Shown here piece by piece: positions 27,366 to 35,989 of a stretch of DNA of 64,000 bases; position 1 is the first letter of the stretch, and each line of letters opens with the position of its first letter. This DNA is from Paraglaciecola arctica BSs20135. Lineage in GTDB: Bacteria > Pseudomonadota > Gammaproteobacteria > Enterobacterales > Alteromonadaceae. The DNA is taken from contig NZ_BAEO01000027.1 in assembly GCF_000314995.1 (NCBI RefSeq), positions 217,733 through 281,732 on the forward strand, written 5' to 3'. Under the pieces are notes generated by a model. The model did not search any database and was not told the DNA's origin. It was given only the letters and a program-made list of their open reading frames with translations. Both the position numbers and the translations under genes were made by a program.

Positions 27366-28320
27366 GGGTCTCTCCTTCAACTTTTATGGTTGAATTAACA
27401 TCTGCCGTAGCTTTTCCTGATTCGACCATTCTAACGAATAGTTCTTCCAGCCGATTTGACTTGTTACGCATGCTTAATACTTGTATCTGTTTTTGAGTTA
27501 ACTGTTCAAAAACCGAGTTAAGACCGGCCTCCTTGGGCACGTCCACTTCTAAAGTATGTTCGTCAATTAAGCGGCTTTCAAAGCCATCTAAGGTTAAAGA
27601 ACTTAAATTTTCAGATAAATCCAGCACAAAAGTTTCGATATTTAATGTGGCAAGTAACGCTTTCATACTGGTATTTCTGACAATAATGCCTTTATCAATA
27701 ATGGCGATATTGCGACATAACATTTCGGCTTCTTCGAGATAGTGGGTGGTAAGAATGATCGTAACACCTTGTTGATTAATCTCTTGTAAAAAAGACCACA
27801 TAGAGCGCCGTATTTCGATGTCTACACCAGCGGTAGGCTCGTCCAGGATCAGCAGTCTAGGTTCATGCATTAGTGCTCTGGCAATCATTAATCGTCTTTT
27901 CATACCACCAGAAAGTTGCCTGGCGGGTGTGTTGCGTTTGTCCCATAAGTCGAGTTGCCTAAGGTATTTTTCGGCTCTGGGTTTAGCTACATTTTTAGGT
28001 ACACCATAATACCCTGCTTGATTTAGCATGATCTGTATTAAGGGTTCAAATTGATTAAAATTAAATTCTTGTGGCACCAAGCCAATACAAGATTTTGCTT
28101 CGATGGGCTGTGTCTCTAACGAGTACTCAAATATATCAACTTCCCCATGGGTTTTATTCACAAGGGAGCTGACGATACCAATAGTGGTTGATTTTCCGGC
28201 TCCATTAGGCCCAAGCAAAGCAAAAAAATCTCCTTGCTTTACCACTAAATCAATCCCTTTTAGGGCTTGGGTGCCGCCTTTATAGGTTTTAGTTAATCCT
28301 TTGATATTTAATGCGTTCAT
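27358..28320 (-). CDS. yadG: ABC transporter ATP-binding protein YadG
   Basis: The ATPase of the YadGH exporter, 320 residues with this start. The motifs are Walker A GPNGAGKST, Q-loop VPQEFNFN, signature LSGGMKRR, Walker B LLILDEPTAGVD and switch ILTTHYLEEAE. The C-terminal extension ending VLSMRNKSNRLEELFVRMV is typical of YadG. The ATG at 28320 (MNALNIKGLTKTYKGG) gives the family N terminus. A start 63 bases upstream would add unrelated residues. Translation of yadH is coupled through an eight-base overlap. Confidence 0.93.
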   Translation of the reverse strand: MNALNIKGLTKTYKGGTQALKGIDLVVKQGDFFALLGPNGAGKSTTIGIVSSLVNKTHGEVDIFEYSLETQPIEAKSCIGLVPQEFNFNQFEPLIQIMLNQAGYYGVPKNVAKPRAEKYLRQLDLWDKRNTPARQLSGGMKRRLMIARALMHEPRLLILDEPTAGVDIEIRRSMWSFLQEINQQGVTIILTTHYLEEAEMLCRNIAIIDKGIIVRNTSMKALLATLNIETFVLDLSENLSSLTLDGFESRLIDEHTLEVDVPKEAGLNSVFEQLTQKQIQVLSMRNKSNRLEELFVRMVESGKATADVNSTIKVEGETHE

Positions 28321-28563
28321 ATTGATAGCCAGTTTAGGTGTGAATCGAATCTGCGATATACCTAGGCATTTTAGGTAACGCATATCTATACCGACTTCTA
28401 ACGACTAAAGTTGCTAAAAGTATGTTTTTTGAGAAGTGAAATAAATCACTAGGAGGGCATAATATTGTGTCGACTAATGTTAATTCAAGTTTATGAGTAA
28501 ATTGTTTTGATTTATATCAGAGCTGATTGGAATTAATTTATTTTTTAGATACTAAGTAAAAAA

Positions 28564-28590
28564 GACAAAAGGGCAGAGCGCCCTTTTGTC
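28564..28590 (-). terminator. Rho-independent terminator for the small lipoprotein gene
   Basis: GACAAAAGGGC and GCCCTTTTGTC form a perfect 11-base stem with a five-base loop. On the minus strand it is followed by six T. It lies 18 bases past the stop of the lipoprotein gene. Confidence 0.9.
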
Positions 28591-28607
28591 GCTAATTGAA
28601 GACGCTA

Positions 28608-28997
28608 TTATTCGCAGTCTTTAGGATCTTCACCCATTTTTTTCTTAGTCGCAATACATGCTTCTTTAAGTTTTTTTGCGGCATCAGCTTTTAATTCAGT
28701 GGCTTTTTCGGCAGTGGTATCGTAAGCCTCGCTGGCCTTATCTTTGGCTTCATCATAAGCCTCGACAGTGCTGTCTTTTACATCACCGGCCATATCAGCT
28801 GCGCTATCGGCTAGGTCAGATGCGCCCTCTTTAGTTTTTTCATACAATTCAACTGATTTTTCTTTTGCTTTAGTTGCCATTTCCTTGGCTTCTGTTTCTG
28901 CTTCCGTAGCTGAATCTTTTTGATTATCGGTGCAGGCCATTAGCCCCATGCTTAATGCGGCAAATGCTATTGCTAGAGTCGTTTTAGATAAAGTCAT
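28608..28997 (-). CDS. Ala/Lys/Glu-rich amphipathic lipoprotein
   Basis: A 129-residue secreted lipoprotein. The signal peptide ends in the lipobox LMAC (Cys22). The mature part is almost entirely Ala, Lys, Glu, Asp and Thr, in imperfect 11-residue periods (for example EAYDEAKDKASEAYD and ATELKADAAKKLKEA). This is a pattern of long amphipathic helices like LEA-type or apolipoprotein-like stress proteins. Two Cys near the end (EACIATKKK and PKDCE) may form a disulfide. A role in envelope stress or membrane protection is inference. It is a single-gene unit with its own terminator. Confidence 0.8.
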   Translation of the reverse strand: MTLSKTTLAIAFAALSMGLMACTDNQKDSATEAETEAKEMATKAKEKSVELYEKTKEGASDLADSAADMAGDVKDSTVEAYDEAKDKASEAYDTTAEKATELKADAAKKLKEACIATKKKMGEDPKDCE

Positions 28998-29174
28998 TAT
29001 TATTCCTTGTAGTGTTTTTAATTAATAGTTTTCGCTTAATGCGTTCTTAGAAAATGCCGTACGCAAATTCCATTCCATGTTTTCAAAACGTTGATATTTA
29101 AGGTATTTACACAGGTTACGCTATATTAGTCAGGAAAAGTTGTTATTTTTGTCTTTTATTGACGACAGATCGCA

Positions 29175-29804
29175 TTATATCGCGATCGCTCGAATAATAT
29201 ACCGATGAGTTGGGTTGGGCAACACACTATCGAAGGGATAACAGGTGATCAGTGTTAAACTGGACTGATCATCATCAAATGTGTCGTTGTTTATATTACT
29301 TTGTAGATATTCTAGTTGTGAATACACCGCAATTCGCAACATTGTCACTTTGAATTGTTGACGTTTTTGTTTGGTTTTCACTTCGATAACGTCTCCCTTT
29401 TGTAGTTTTTTTAGACTGTTAAATTGTGTGTCGCGATGGCCCACTATCACGCTGTTACCGATTTCTCCTGGGTCAGGTGTTGAGCTAACGTGGCTAGGTG
29501 CAAAGGCCAAATTTCTGCCACTTGCACCAGCCAACACATACCAGCTTTTGTCCTTAATGATCAGTTCAGCAATTGGGTGGGTATCTGCCCATGGCCAAGG
29601 TTTGTGTTGTTGCTCTGATTGAAGGTTTTTGTGCCAAGCATGGGCTATTAAGTATTGCGCTAACTCTGCTTTAGCAAATATATAAAGCCCACCTGAAAAT
29701 TGATAAATACCTAGCAACAAACTCAAGGTTATCCATTTATGCTTGGCAACTAGTGATAGTAATTTCGAAATACTACTTTTGTTTTCGTAAGTAAGTGCAT
29801 ACAT
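29175..29804 (-). CDS. Class GN sortase (proteobacterial dedicated sortase)
   Basis: A 209-residue transpeptidase with an N-terminal membrane anchor (about residues 24-46) and a periplasmic catalytic domain. The triad is visible: His123 in VIVGHRDTQF, Cys188 in TLITCYPFD and Arg201 in PTHRYIIRA. Sortases cut LPXTG-like signals and transfer the protein to an amine acceptor. In Gram-negative bacteria this class has one dedicated substrate, encoded next door. Its ATG lies inside the end of the target gene (55-base overlap), which suggests tight coupling. The acceptor is not known. Confidence 0.93.
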   Translation of the reverse strand: MYALTYENKSSISKLLSLVAKHKWITLSLLLGIYQFSGGLYIFAKAELAQYLIAHAWHKNLQSEQQHKPWPWADTHPIAELIIKDKSWYVLAGASGRNLAFAPSHVSSTPDPGEIGNSVIVGHRDTQFNSLKKLQKGDVIEVKTKQKRQQFKVTMLRIAVYSQLEYLQSNINNDTFDDDQSSLTLITCYPFDSVLPNPTHRYIIRAIAI

Positions 29805-31939
29805 ATTGCTAATCCTATTAAAATTAAGCCTATAATTATTTTTAGTTGTGCTGAAGTGGCAGTTTGAGGGAGACGATCAGGTAATTGAACTAGCTGATTT
29901 GAGGTGCCTTTAGGTAGTGAGTTCGCCACCTTTTGGTTTTTTGATTGAATTTCAATAGGGCGGGTTGGCGTGACATCTACGGCAACTAAGCTGGTGTATT
30001 GACTGACCAAATGATGAGAGAGAGCCGTTGCTGTTATTTGAGACTTGTATTCGTCTTGCATGGCTGCAGAGCTATTTACTGCCATGCTTGCTCGACGTTT
30101 ATCCCTAGTTAGTTGGCTGATCTTTTCTCTGGCCCACAAAACATTGAGTCCTGACTGTCTGGTTTGAGCATTCAGTTCTAGAGGATTTTCCCAAGCTTTT
30201 CCTTGATACCGAGCAGATAGGTTTAGCTTTGACAAATAACTGTTAGCGCTGCCGGAGTCGATGCTAGCGTCAGTTAACCTATAGCTCAGCACTAAAGGTT
30301 CGCCTTGATATAGGTCGCTTATTACATTGGGGTAAAATTCCAACTGCCGATTGGATTGTAAAGTGCTGGCATTTAGCTGTAACTCAATATCCGTTATGGC
30401 TGGGTGCTGTAATTTAGTCAGTAGTTTAAGCATTTTTTCTTGTACCTGATCAACTGAGCCAATATAAGTGAAAGTACCTCTTCCCATCTTGGCGGCTTCA
30501 CTCATAAAGTAACTGTTGGGTGCACTACCAATTCCCACAGTAAACAAGCGTGAGTTTTCAAGTTTGTTGCTGATCAACTGCATTAATGATTCTTCGTTGC
30601 CAACACTACCATCGGTAATAAATACTATTTGGCGCAAAGTTGTCGACGTATCACTTTTAGGCTGGGAAAACGCTAGTTTAAAGGCAGTTTCCATTTCTGT
30701 TCCACCATTGGCGGATAAACTATTAACAAAGTGTTTGGCATCTTCTTTATTAATCGCGTCGGCTGTTTTGGGGGATTTCCATAAGTTTTGTGCGTAGCTA
30801 TTAAATTCAATAATATTAAACTGATCTGTTGTTGTAAGTTGTTCGATCGCTAAAAGTAGGGCTTTTTGAGCCTGTTTAATCGAATCACCTTCCATAGAGC
30901 CCGATGTATCGAGCACAAAAATCACCTCGCGCGGTTGTGTAGGTGTTGCCTGCTCAGTGTCGATGGGAGGTAATAACATAACTAAGCCATATTCATCACC
31001 GTTAACCTGTTGCGTAAAGTGGGCCGATTGGGGCGCTGCGCCTAATTCTGGCCGCCAGTTTAGAACAAAATCTTGATTAGCAACGTCGCCTTTTGATAAC
31101 TGAATATGCTGGCTTCCATCTGATAGTTGCTTAACCTTGACTGCATGGAATTCACTTTTAATATCTTGTACCTCAAAACCAGCATGCAAGTTGACCTGCA
31201 ATTCAATATTGCTATTGGTCTGACTTGGAGAAAATTCAGCTTGTATGAGTGGTTCTACAGTTGTGTTGCTGGGCATGTATCTAGGCGTAATAGTCATGGG
31301 AAACCGCAGGCTATATTGTTGCTGGTCAAAGTGTAGCTTTTGCTGATATTCAATCGTCACTTCAATTGTTTCGCCAGGGCCGATATTAGCAATGGCATTA
31401 GAAAACATATTGGGGCGCTGTTGTGCCACTAAGCTGGCTTTTTTACCCTGTTCTTTAGCCTGAAGATAAATCTTTTTTGCTTCACTTTTTTCCTTAATTT
31501 GCCCTTCTATTTTGCGCTCACCTACAGTCATCAATAAATGATCAACTGCGGCATTTTCAGGCAAGGGGAATACATATAAAGCGTTTACCCAATCTTGACC
31601 GGCATTTTTAAAGGTTTGGGTTAGTCTAGTGCGGGCGATAATGCCGGTTACCTTGATATCAACTTTGGTTTTGAGCACTGGGCTTAATACATGTTGTTGG
31701 TTGGGGTCGCCTTGCTCAGATTGTTCACTTACAAAATACAAAGAGCCACTTTGAGCATTTTGATAATCACTTATAGGTTGGTTAATTAGAGGACTACTTT
31801 GCTGTTTGGATGGAGATCCTATGGCATTTGAAATGGGAGTGACGGTTTGTTTATTGGTAAAAGCGGGCACTGCAAACTGCAGTGCCCCTATCGCAATAAC
31901 CACCAAACTAACAACTGCAAGTTTAGGTAGTGATGACAT
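29750..31939 (-). CDS. Sortase target protein with VIT and VWA domains
   Basis: A 729-residue secreted protein, the substrate of the neighbouring sortase. It has an N-terminal signal/anchor helix, a VIT domain (residues about 75-200, with KTKVDIKVTGIIARTRLTQTF), a von Willebrand A domain with a complete MIDAS start DTSGSM near residue 345, and the sorting signal LPQTAT (690-695) followed by a hydrophobic helix and a basic tail. This architecture matches the marine proteobacterial sortase target family and recalls inter-alpha-trypsin inhibitor heavy chains. Metal-dependent adhesion is probable from the MIDAS. It lies between pdsO and the sortase in one minus-strand unit. Confidence 0.93.
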   Translation of the reverse strand: MSSLPKLAVVSLVVIAIGALQFAVPAFTNKQTVTPISNAIGSPSKQQSSPLINQPISDYQNAQSGSLYFVSEQSEQGDPNQQHVLSPVLKTKVDIKVTGIIARTRLTQTFKNAGQDWVNALYVFPLPENAAVDHLLMTVGERKIEGQIKEKSEAKKIYLQAKEQGKKASLVAQQRPNMFSNAIANIGPGETIEVTIEYQQKLHFDQQQYSLRFPMTITPRYMPSNTTVEPLIQAEFSPSQTNSNIELQVNLHAGFEVQDIKSEFHAVKVKQLSDGSQHIQLSKGDVANQDFVLNWRPELGAAPQSAHFTQQVNGDEYGLVMLLPPIDTEQATPTQPREVIFVLDTSGSMEGDSIKQAQKALLLAIEQLTTTDQFNIIEFNSYAQNLWKSPKTADAINKEDAKHFVNSLSANGGTEMETAFKLAFSQPKSDTSTTLRQIVFITDGSVGNEESLMQLISNKLENSRLFTVGIGSAPNSYFMSEAAKMGRGTFTYIGSVDQVQEKMLKLLTKLQHPAITDIELQLNASTLQSNRQLEFYPNVISDLYQGEPLVLSYRLTDASIDSGSANSYLSKLNLSARYQGKAWENPLELNAQTRQSGLNVLWAREKISQLTRDKRRASMAVNSSAAMQDEYKSQITATALSHHLVSQYTSLVAVDVTPTRPIEIQSKNQKVANSLPKGTSNQLVQLPDRLPQTATSAQLKIIIGLILIGLAICMHLLTKTKVVFRNYYH

Positions 31940-31986
31940 GATATATTTCCTTGTTAATGGGAAGTTGATGCAAAGTAGACGTGAAT

Positions 31987-32722
31987 TTATTGATTGGCCG
32001 CAGTCATTTCTGTTTGTCCATCAGAAACCTTTAACATGACCCGGCGATCAAAAAAATCATCTTCAAAATATTCACCCGCGCTAACAAGTTCAGACTCACC
32101 AAAAGAGTTAGTGATTACTTGCTTTTCTTTAATTCCTTTATTTATAAGGTAGTTCTTTACTGTTAATGCACGTTGCTCGGATAACGCTTGGTTAAAAGTA
32201 GTATCTCCACGTTTATCAGCGAAACCCGATAATGTAATACTTAACTTAGGATTTTGTTGCAGAGTTTGGGCTATCAAATCAAGTTGTGACTCATAGTGTT
32301 TCTCCAAAACGTATGAAGCCGTTTTAAACTGAATGTTACTTTCAATTTCTGGAACGTTTTGTTTAAACGTAGTTTGTTCTAAAGCATTATCCATGGAAGC
32401 AATTTGCGCCATGGAGCGTTCTTTTGCTTGTTGGAAGTTTTGCTGCATCACAAAGAGTTCTTGGTCCTTTTTTTTCAAGTGAATGCTGAGCGGTTTCCAG
32501 TCTTTTATCAGTGTTTACATCGTCAGCTATCATCACACCAAATACGCCAGCGATTATTCCGCCTAATGGCCCGGCTATGGCCGTACCAATTATTAGTCCA
32601 GAACTGAGTCCAACGACTTCATTGGTTTTTTCTTGTTTGCTGCGTTGTTCAGCAATTGCGCTGCCAGATAATAAACAAGTGAATGCGATAGCTGTGGTGA
32701 TAGTATTTTTAGTTAGTTTCAT
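31987..32722 (-). pseudogene. pdsO: Sortase-system OmpA family protein PdsO, frameshifted in an A8 tract
   Basis: The gene starts at ATG 32722 (GGAG upstream) with a signal peptide and a Gly-rich segment (GLIIGTAIAGPLGGIIAGVFG). It then hits a run of eight A (plus-strand T at 32468-32475), after which the frame turns to nonsense. Removing one A gives ...AQHSLEKKDQELFVMQQ, which continues as a coiled coil and a C-terminal OmpA peptidoglycan-binding domain (LSGFADKRGDTTFNQALSEQRA). The restored protein would be about 245 residues. It could be a sequencing error, a slippage-controlled phase switch, or true loss. A TTG within the tract could start the second half separately, but without a signal peptide. 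Confidence 0.8.
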
Positions 32723-32932
32723 GGTTTTCTCCAAAAGAGTGGTTGTTTGATTCCTCTCTAGTAAACAAAGATTGTGTGGCTGATTCAGGGAGGAAAAATG
32801 GCAATCTTGAGGTCAATTGTGGCGAAAAAATGGAAATTGCATCTTTGCGCTATTTATCAACTAAACCTAAAGAAGTTTTACGATATAGTTCAGCTATAAA
32901 TTATGCAGCCATAAAGTAAACAGGCGCCGACT

Positions 32933-33625
32933 ATGTCAAAACGTATCGCCTTGGTTGAAGATGACCAAGCTCTTAGAGAAAATTATATTGCAGCGCTTAG
33001 TAAGCAAGGTTACGAGGTACAACCTTATGCTAATCGAAGTAGTGCAGAGCAAGCTTTTTCTGAGCGACTGCCAGATTTGGCAATCATTGATATTGGCCTT
33101 GAAGATGAGATTGATGGGGGCTTTGCGGTTTGTCAGCAATTAAGAAGTTTATCTAAAACCTTACCCATCATATTTTTTACCGCACGAGATAATGATTACG
33201 ACACTATTTGTGGGTTGCGTATGGGCGCTGATGATTATCTAACCAAGGACATCAGTTTGCCACATTTATTAGCCAGAATAGCGGCATTGTTTAGACGTAC
33301 AGAGTTATTAGATAGGCCACAAACACAAACTGATCTGATTAAAACCGGCGATTTGTTGATGGACAGCAAACGCATGACAGTCAGTTGGAAAGGGCAGGGA
33401 ATCGAACTTACGGTCACTGAGTTTTGGATGTTACACGCTGTTGCCAAATTTTCCGGGCACGTTAAAAGTCGTCAACAGTTGATGGATGAATCAAAAATGG
33501 TTGTGGATGACACTACCATCACTTCTCATATTAAACGTATTCGTAAAAAATTTATGCAAGTAGACCAAAATTTTGACTGCGTGGAAACGGTTTACGGTAT
33601 GGGATATAGATGGAAAAGTATTTAA
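32933..33625 (+). CDS. pdsR: Dedicated sortase system response regulator
   Basis: A 230-residue OmpR-type regulator: a receiver (acidic pair E9-D10-D11, phospho-acceptor Asp53 in IIDIGL, Lys in YLTKDIS) and a winged helix domain (residues about 130-228, ending ETVYGMGYRWKSI). It matches the response regulator that belongs to the proteobacterial dedicated sortase system. It is divergent from the pdsO-target-sortase unit, with about 210 bases between, where its binding sites should lie. The kinase gene follows 28 bases later. Confidence 0.92.
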   Translation: MSKRIALVEDDQALRENYIAALSKQGYEVQPYANRSSAEQAFSERLPDLAIIDIGLEDEIDGGFAVCQQLRSLSKTLPIIFFTARDNDYDTICGLRMGADDYLTKDISLPHLLARIAALFRRTELLDRPQTQTDLIKTGDLLMDSKRMTVSWKGQGIELTVTEFWMLHAVAKFSGHVKSRQQLMDESKMVVDDTTITSHIKRIRKKFMQVDQNFDCVETVYGMGYRWKSI

Positions 33626-33653
33626 CCATGATTGCATTGCCAAACTTAATATT

Positions 33654-35858
33654 GTGGGTAGCAAGTTGTTGAGCCGACTGCGATTTAGCCTGCGCCTTAA
33701 ACTACTTTTTTTCTCGTCGTTTTTGCTGGCCATTCCTTGGTTGGGTTATCAATATGTGTGGGAGATGGAAACTTATCTGCGTATCGGCCAAGAACAAACT
33801 ATGGTGGGTACGGCTAGAGCCGTAGCTACAGCCTTACATGAAAGACCCGCTTTGTTTGATAGTCAATCGGCCTATTTGACTGACGTTAAACCTGGTACAG
33901 ATTTATATGCCCATAAAATTGCTTACCCTATTCAATTAGATGGCAAGTTAGACGATTGGCAAGATTATCGGCATTTAGCTATTGCCTACGGCGAACAAAA
34001 CCTAATTGATCCTATTCAAGATTATCAATTAGACAGTTTGCACTTTACTCATATGGTGGGGCAATACGATAGATTCTTGTATGCCATGTTTGATGTCACA
34101 GATAACAAGGTACTACTCAGACCACAAAATAGTTTGCGTATCGATAAGAATGATCATTTACAAATAGCCATGACAGACCAGAACGGTTTGTTTCAGCGTT
34201 ATATCATTGCCCCCTCACACGCAGGTTGGGTGAACGCCTACTTGCTAAAAGATGACTTAGACTCCCTACAACCAGAAAGATTAGAAACCAGAATTCAGGG
34301 GCAATGGCGTAACACCTCAAAAGGTTATCAACTCGAATTACGCTTTCCCTTGGCCATGATGTCGAGCAAAATTGCCTTTGCTATTGTCGATGTTGACGAT
34401 CCACAAACTAGGGCAGTGGAACACATAATGGGCACAGCCAATCCGTCTCAATTGGATTCTCTGGGCACAGTGCTAGTGCCATCACCTGAAATAGAAAAAA
34501 TTCTCAAAGGGCTTAAATACTCAAACGCTAGAGTATGGGTAGTGGATAAACATATGCGTGTTCTTGCTCGTTCGGGCAATATTCAAAGAGCATCTGGAGT
34601 ACAAAGTGGAACGCAGCATAATTCACATCTCGGCTTTGGTAACGAGGCTAAGCCACAAAGCCCAAACAGCTGGTGGAAATATATAGAAAGCAACTGGTTG
34701 CTACCTCTGTATTATCATATTCTGACAAAGCCACCTGCTGACTTTGTGGATGACTTGCGCGATGCATTTGCCTTACAAGGCCAAGATATAAGCCAAGCAT
34801 TAAATGGTACACCAAGTTCTTTATGGCGCTTGAGTTCGGATAATAAAGCGGTGATTATGTCGGCCGCTCACCCAATTTATATTGACGAAACGGTAATGGG
34901 GGCTGTGGTAGTAGAACAAACCACTAATGGTATTCGTACCCTCAGAAATAAAGCCCTTGAACAGCAATTTCATTATATTTTACTGGTCATTTTAATCAGT
35001 ACAGTGGCACTATTTTTAATGGCTTCACGTATCTCTTGGCGTATTCGTAAGCTTAGAAATGAAGCCGAAAGTGCAATAGATCAACAAGGCAAAATTATTG
35101 GCGATATTGTGCCTTCCACTACTCGCGACGAAATAGGTGATTTATCCCGTACCTTTACCCATGTGTTAAGTCGACTGAGTCAATACAATACTTATTTAGA
35201 GAATATGGCTTCTCGTTTGTCTCATGAATTACGTACCCCAGTAGCCATAGTTAATTCCTCCTTAGACATTTTGTTATTAGAAGAACAAAACCCTGAGAAA
35301 AAACAATATGTGGATCGTGCCAAACAAGGTATTACTCGGTTAAGTAAAATACTCTCCAATATGAGTGAAGCAACACGATTAGAGCAAGCGATCCAAAGTA
35401 GTGATCGCGAGACATTTGATTTAGAAGAATTATTGCAAGGCTGTGTTGCTGGTTACCGTTTAGCTTACGGGGATCGAAAATTTAGTGTGCAAGTGTCGGT
35501 GTCTAATTCGACTTTTCACGGGGCGCCTGAATTATTCGCCCAGATGTTAGATAAAATCATTGCCAATGCGGTCGAATTCAGTGAAAACAATTCTGAAATT
35601 AATTTACAAATGGTCAATAGCGATCAAGGTTATGTGCTCACTATAGTTAACCAAGGCAGCTTGTTACCAGAGAATATGCAGCACCAATTACTTGATTCTA
35701 TGGTCTCAGTGCGTAAGCAACAAAACACCGAGCAACCTCACTTAGGTTTAGGTTTATATATTGCAAAAATCATAGCCCAATATCACCAAGGTGATATCAG
35801 AATAGATAATCTTAAAGATAAATCCGGTGTAGTAGTGACCTTAGTGTTTAAGGGTTAG
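33654..35858 (+). CDS. pdsS: Dedicated sortase system sensor histidine kinase
   Basis: A membrane kinase of about 734 residues when read from GTG 33654. The start is uncertain; TTG 33666 or 33669 are alternatives, and the frame also continues upstream into pdsR. Order: a membrane helix near residue 18; a periplasmic sensor with a stretch like a family-9 carbohydrate-binding or DOMON-type domain (QLDGKLDDWQDY near residue 94, to about 285); a second helix near 448; a HAMP-like linker; HisKA with His524 in RLSHELRTPV; and a HATPase whose G box reads HLGLGLYIAK. It should phosphorylate PdsR. A sugar or glycan ligand is inferred from the sensor fold. Confidence 0.88.
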   Translation: MGSKLLSRLRFSLRLKLLFFSSFLLAIPWLGYQYVWEMETYLRIGQEQTMVGTARAVATALHERPALFDSQSAYLTDVKPGTDLYAHKIAYPIQLDGKLDDWQDYRHLAIAYGEQNLIDPIQDYQLDSLHFTHMVGQYDRFLYAMFDVTDNKVLLRPQNSLRIDKNDHLQIAMTDQNGLFQRYIIAPSHAGWVNAYLLKDDLDSLQPERLETRIQGQWRNTSKGYQLELRFPLAMMSSKIAFAIVDVDDPQTRAVEHIMGTANPSQLDSLGTVLVPSPEIEKILKGLKYSNARVWVVDKHMRVLARSGNIQRASGVQSGTQHNSHLGFGNEAKPQSPNSWWKYIESNWLLPLYYHILTKPPADFVDDLRDAFALQGQDISQALNGTPSSLWRLSSDNKAVIMSAAHPIYIDETVMGAVVVEQTTNGIRTLRNKALEQQFHYILLVILISTVALFLMASRISWRIRKLRNEAESAIDQQGKIIGDIVPSTTRDEIGDLSRTFTHVLSRLSQYNTYLENMASRLSHELRTPVAIVNSSLDILLLEEQNPEKKQYVDRAKQGITRLSKILSNMSEATRLEQAIQSSDRETFDLEELLQGCVAGYRLAYGDRKFSVQVSVSNSTFHGAPELFAQMLDKIIANAVEFSENNSEINLQMVNSDQGYVLTIVNQGSLLPENMQHQLLDSMVSVRKQQNTEQPHLGLGLYIAKIIAQYHQGDIRIDNLKDKSGVVVTLVFKG

Positions 35859-35989
35859 TGTGAAGATGACCTTGATAAGGTTGTTGTTAGCAATCCCGAA
35901 CTCAGATTAGATAATTCAGTAAAGTCACCCCTAACACCAACTCGTGTCTGAAGTGACCCCACTGTTTATATTATTTAATTTAGGGGGAG

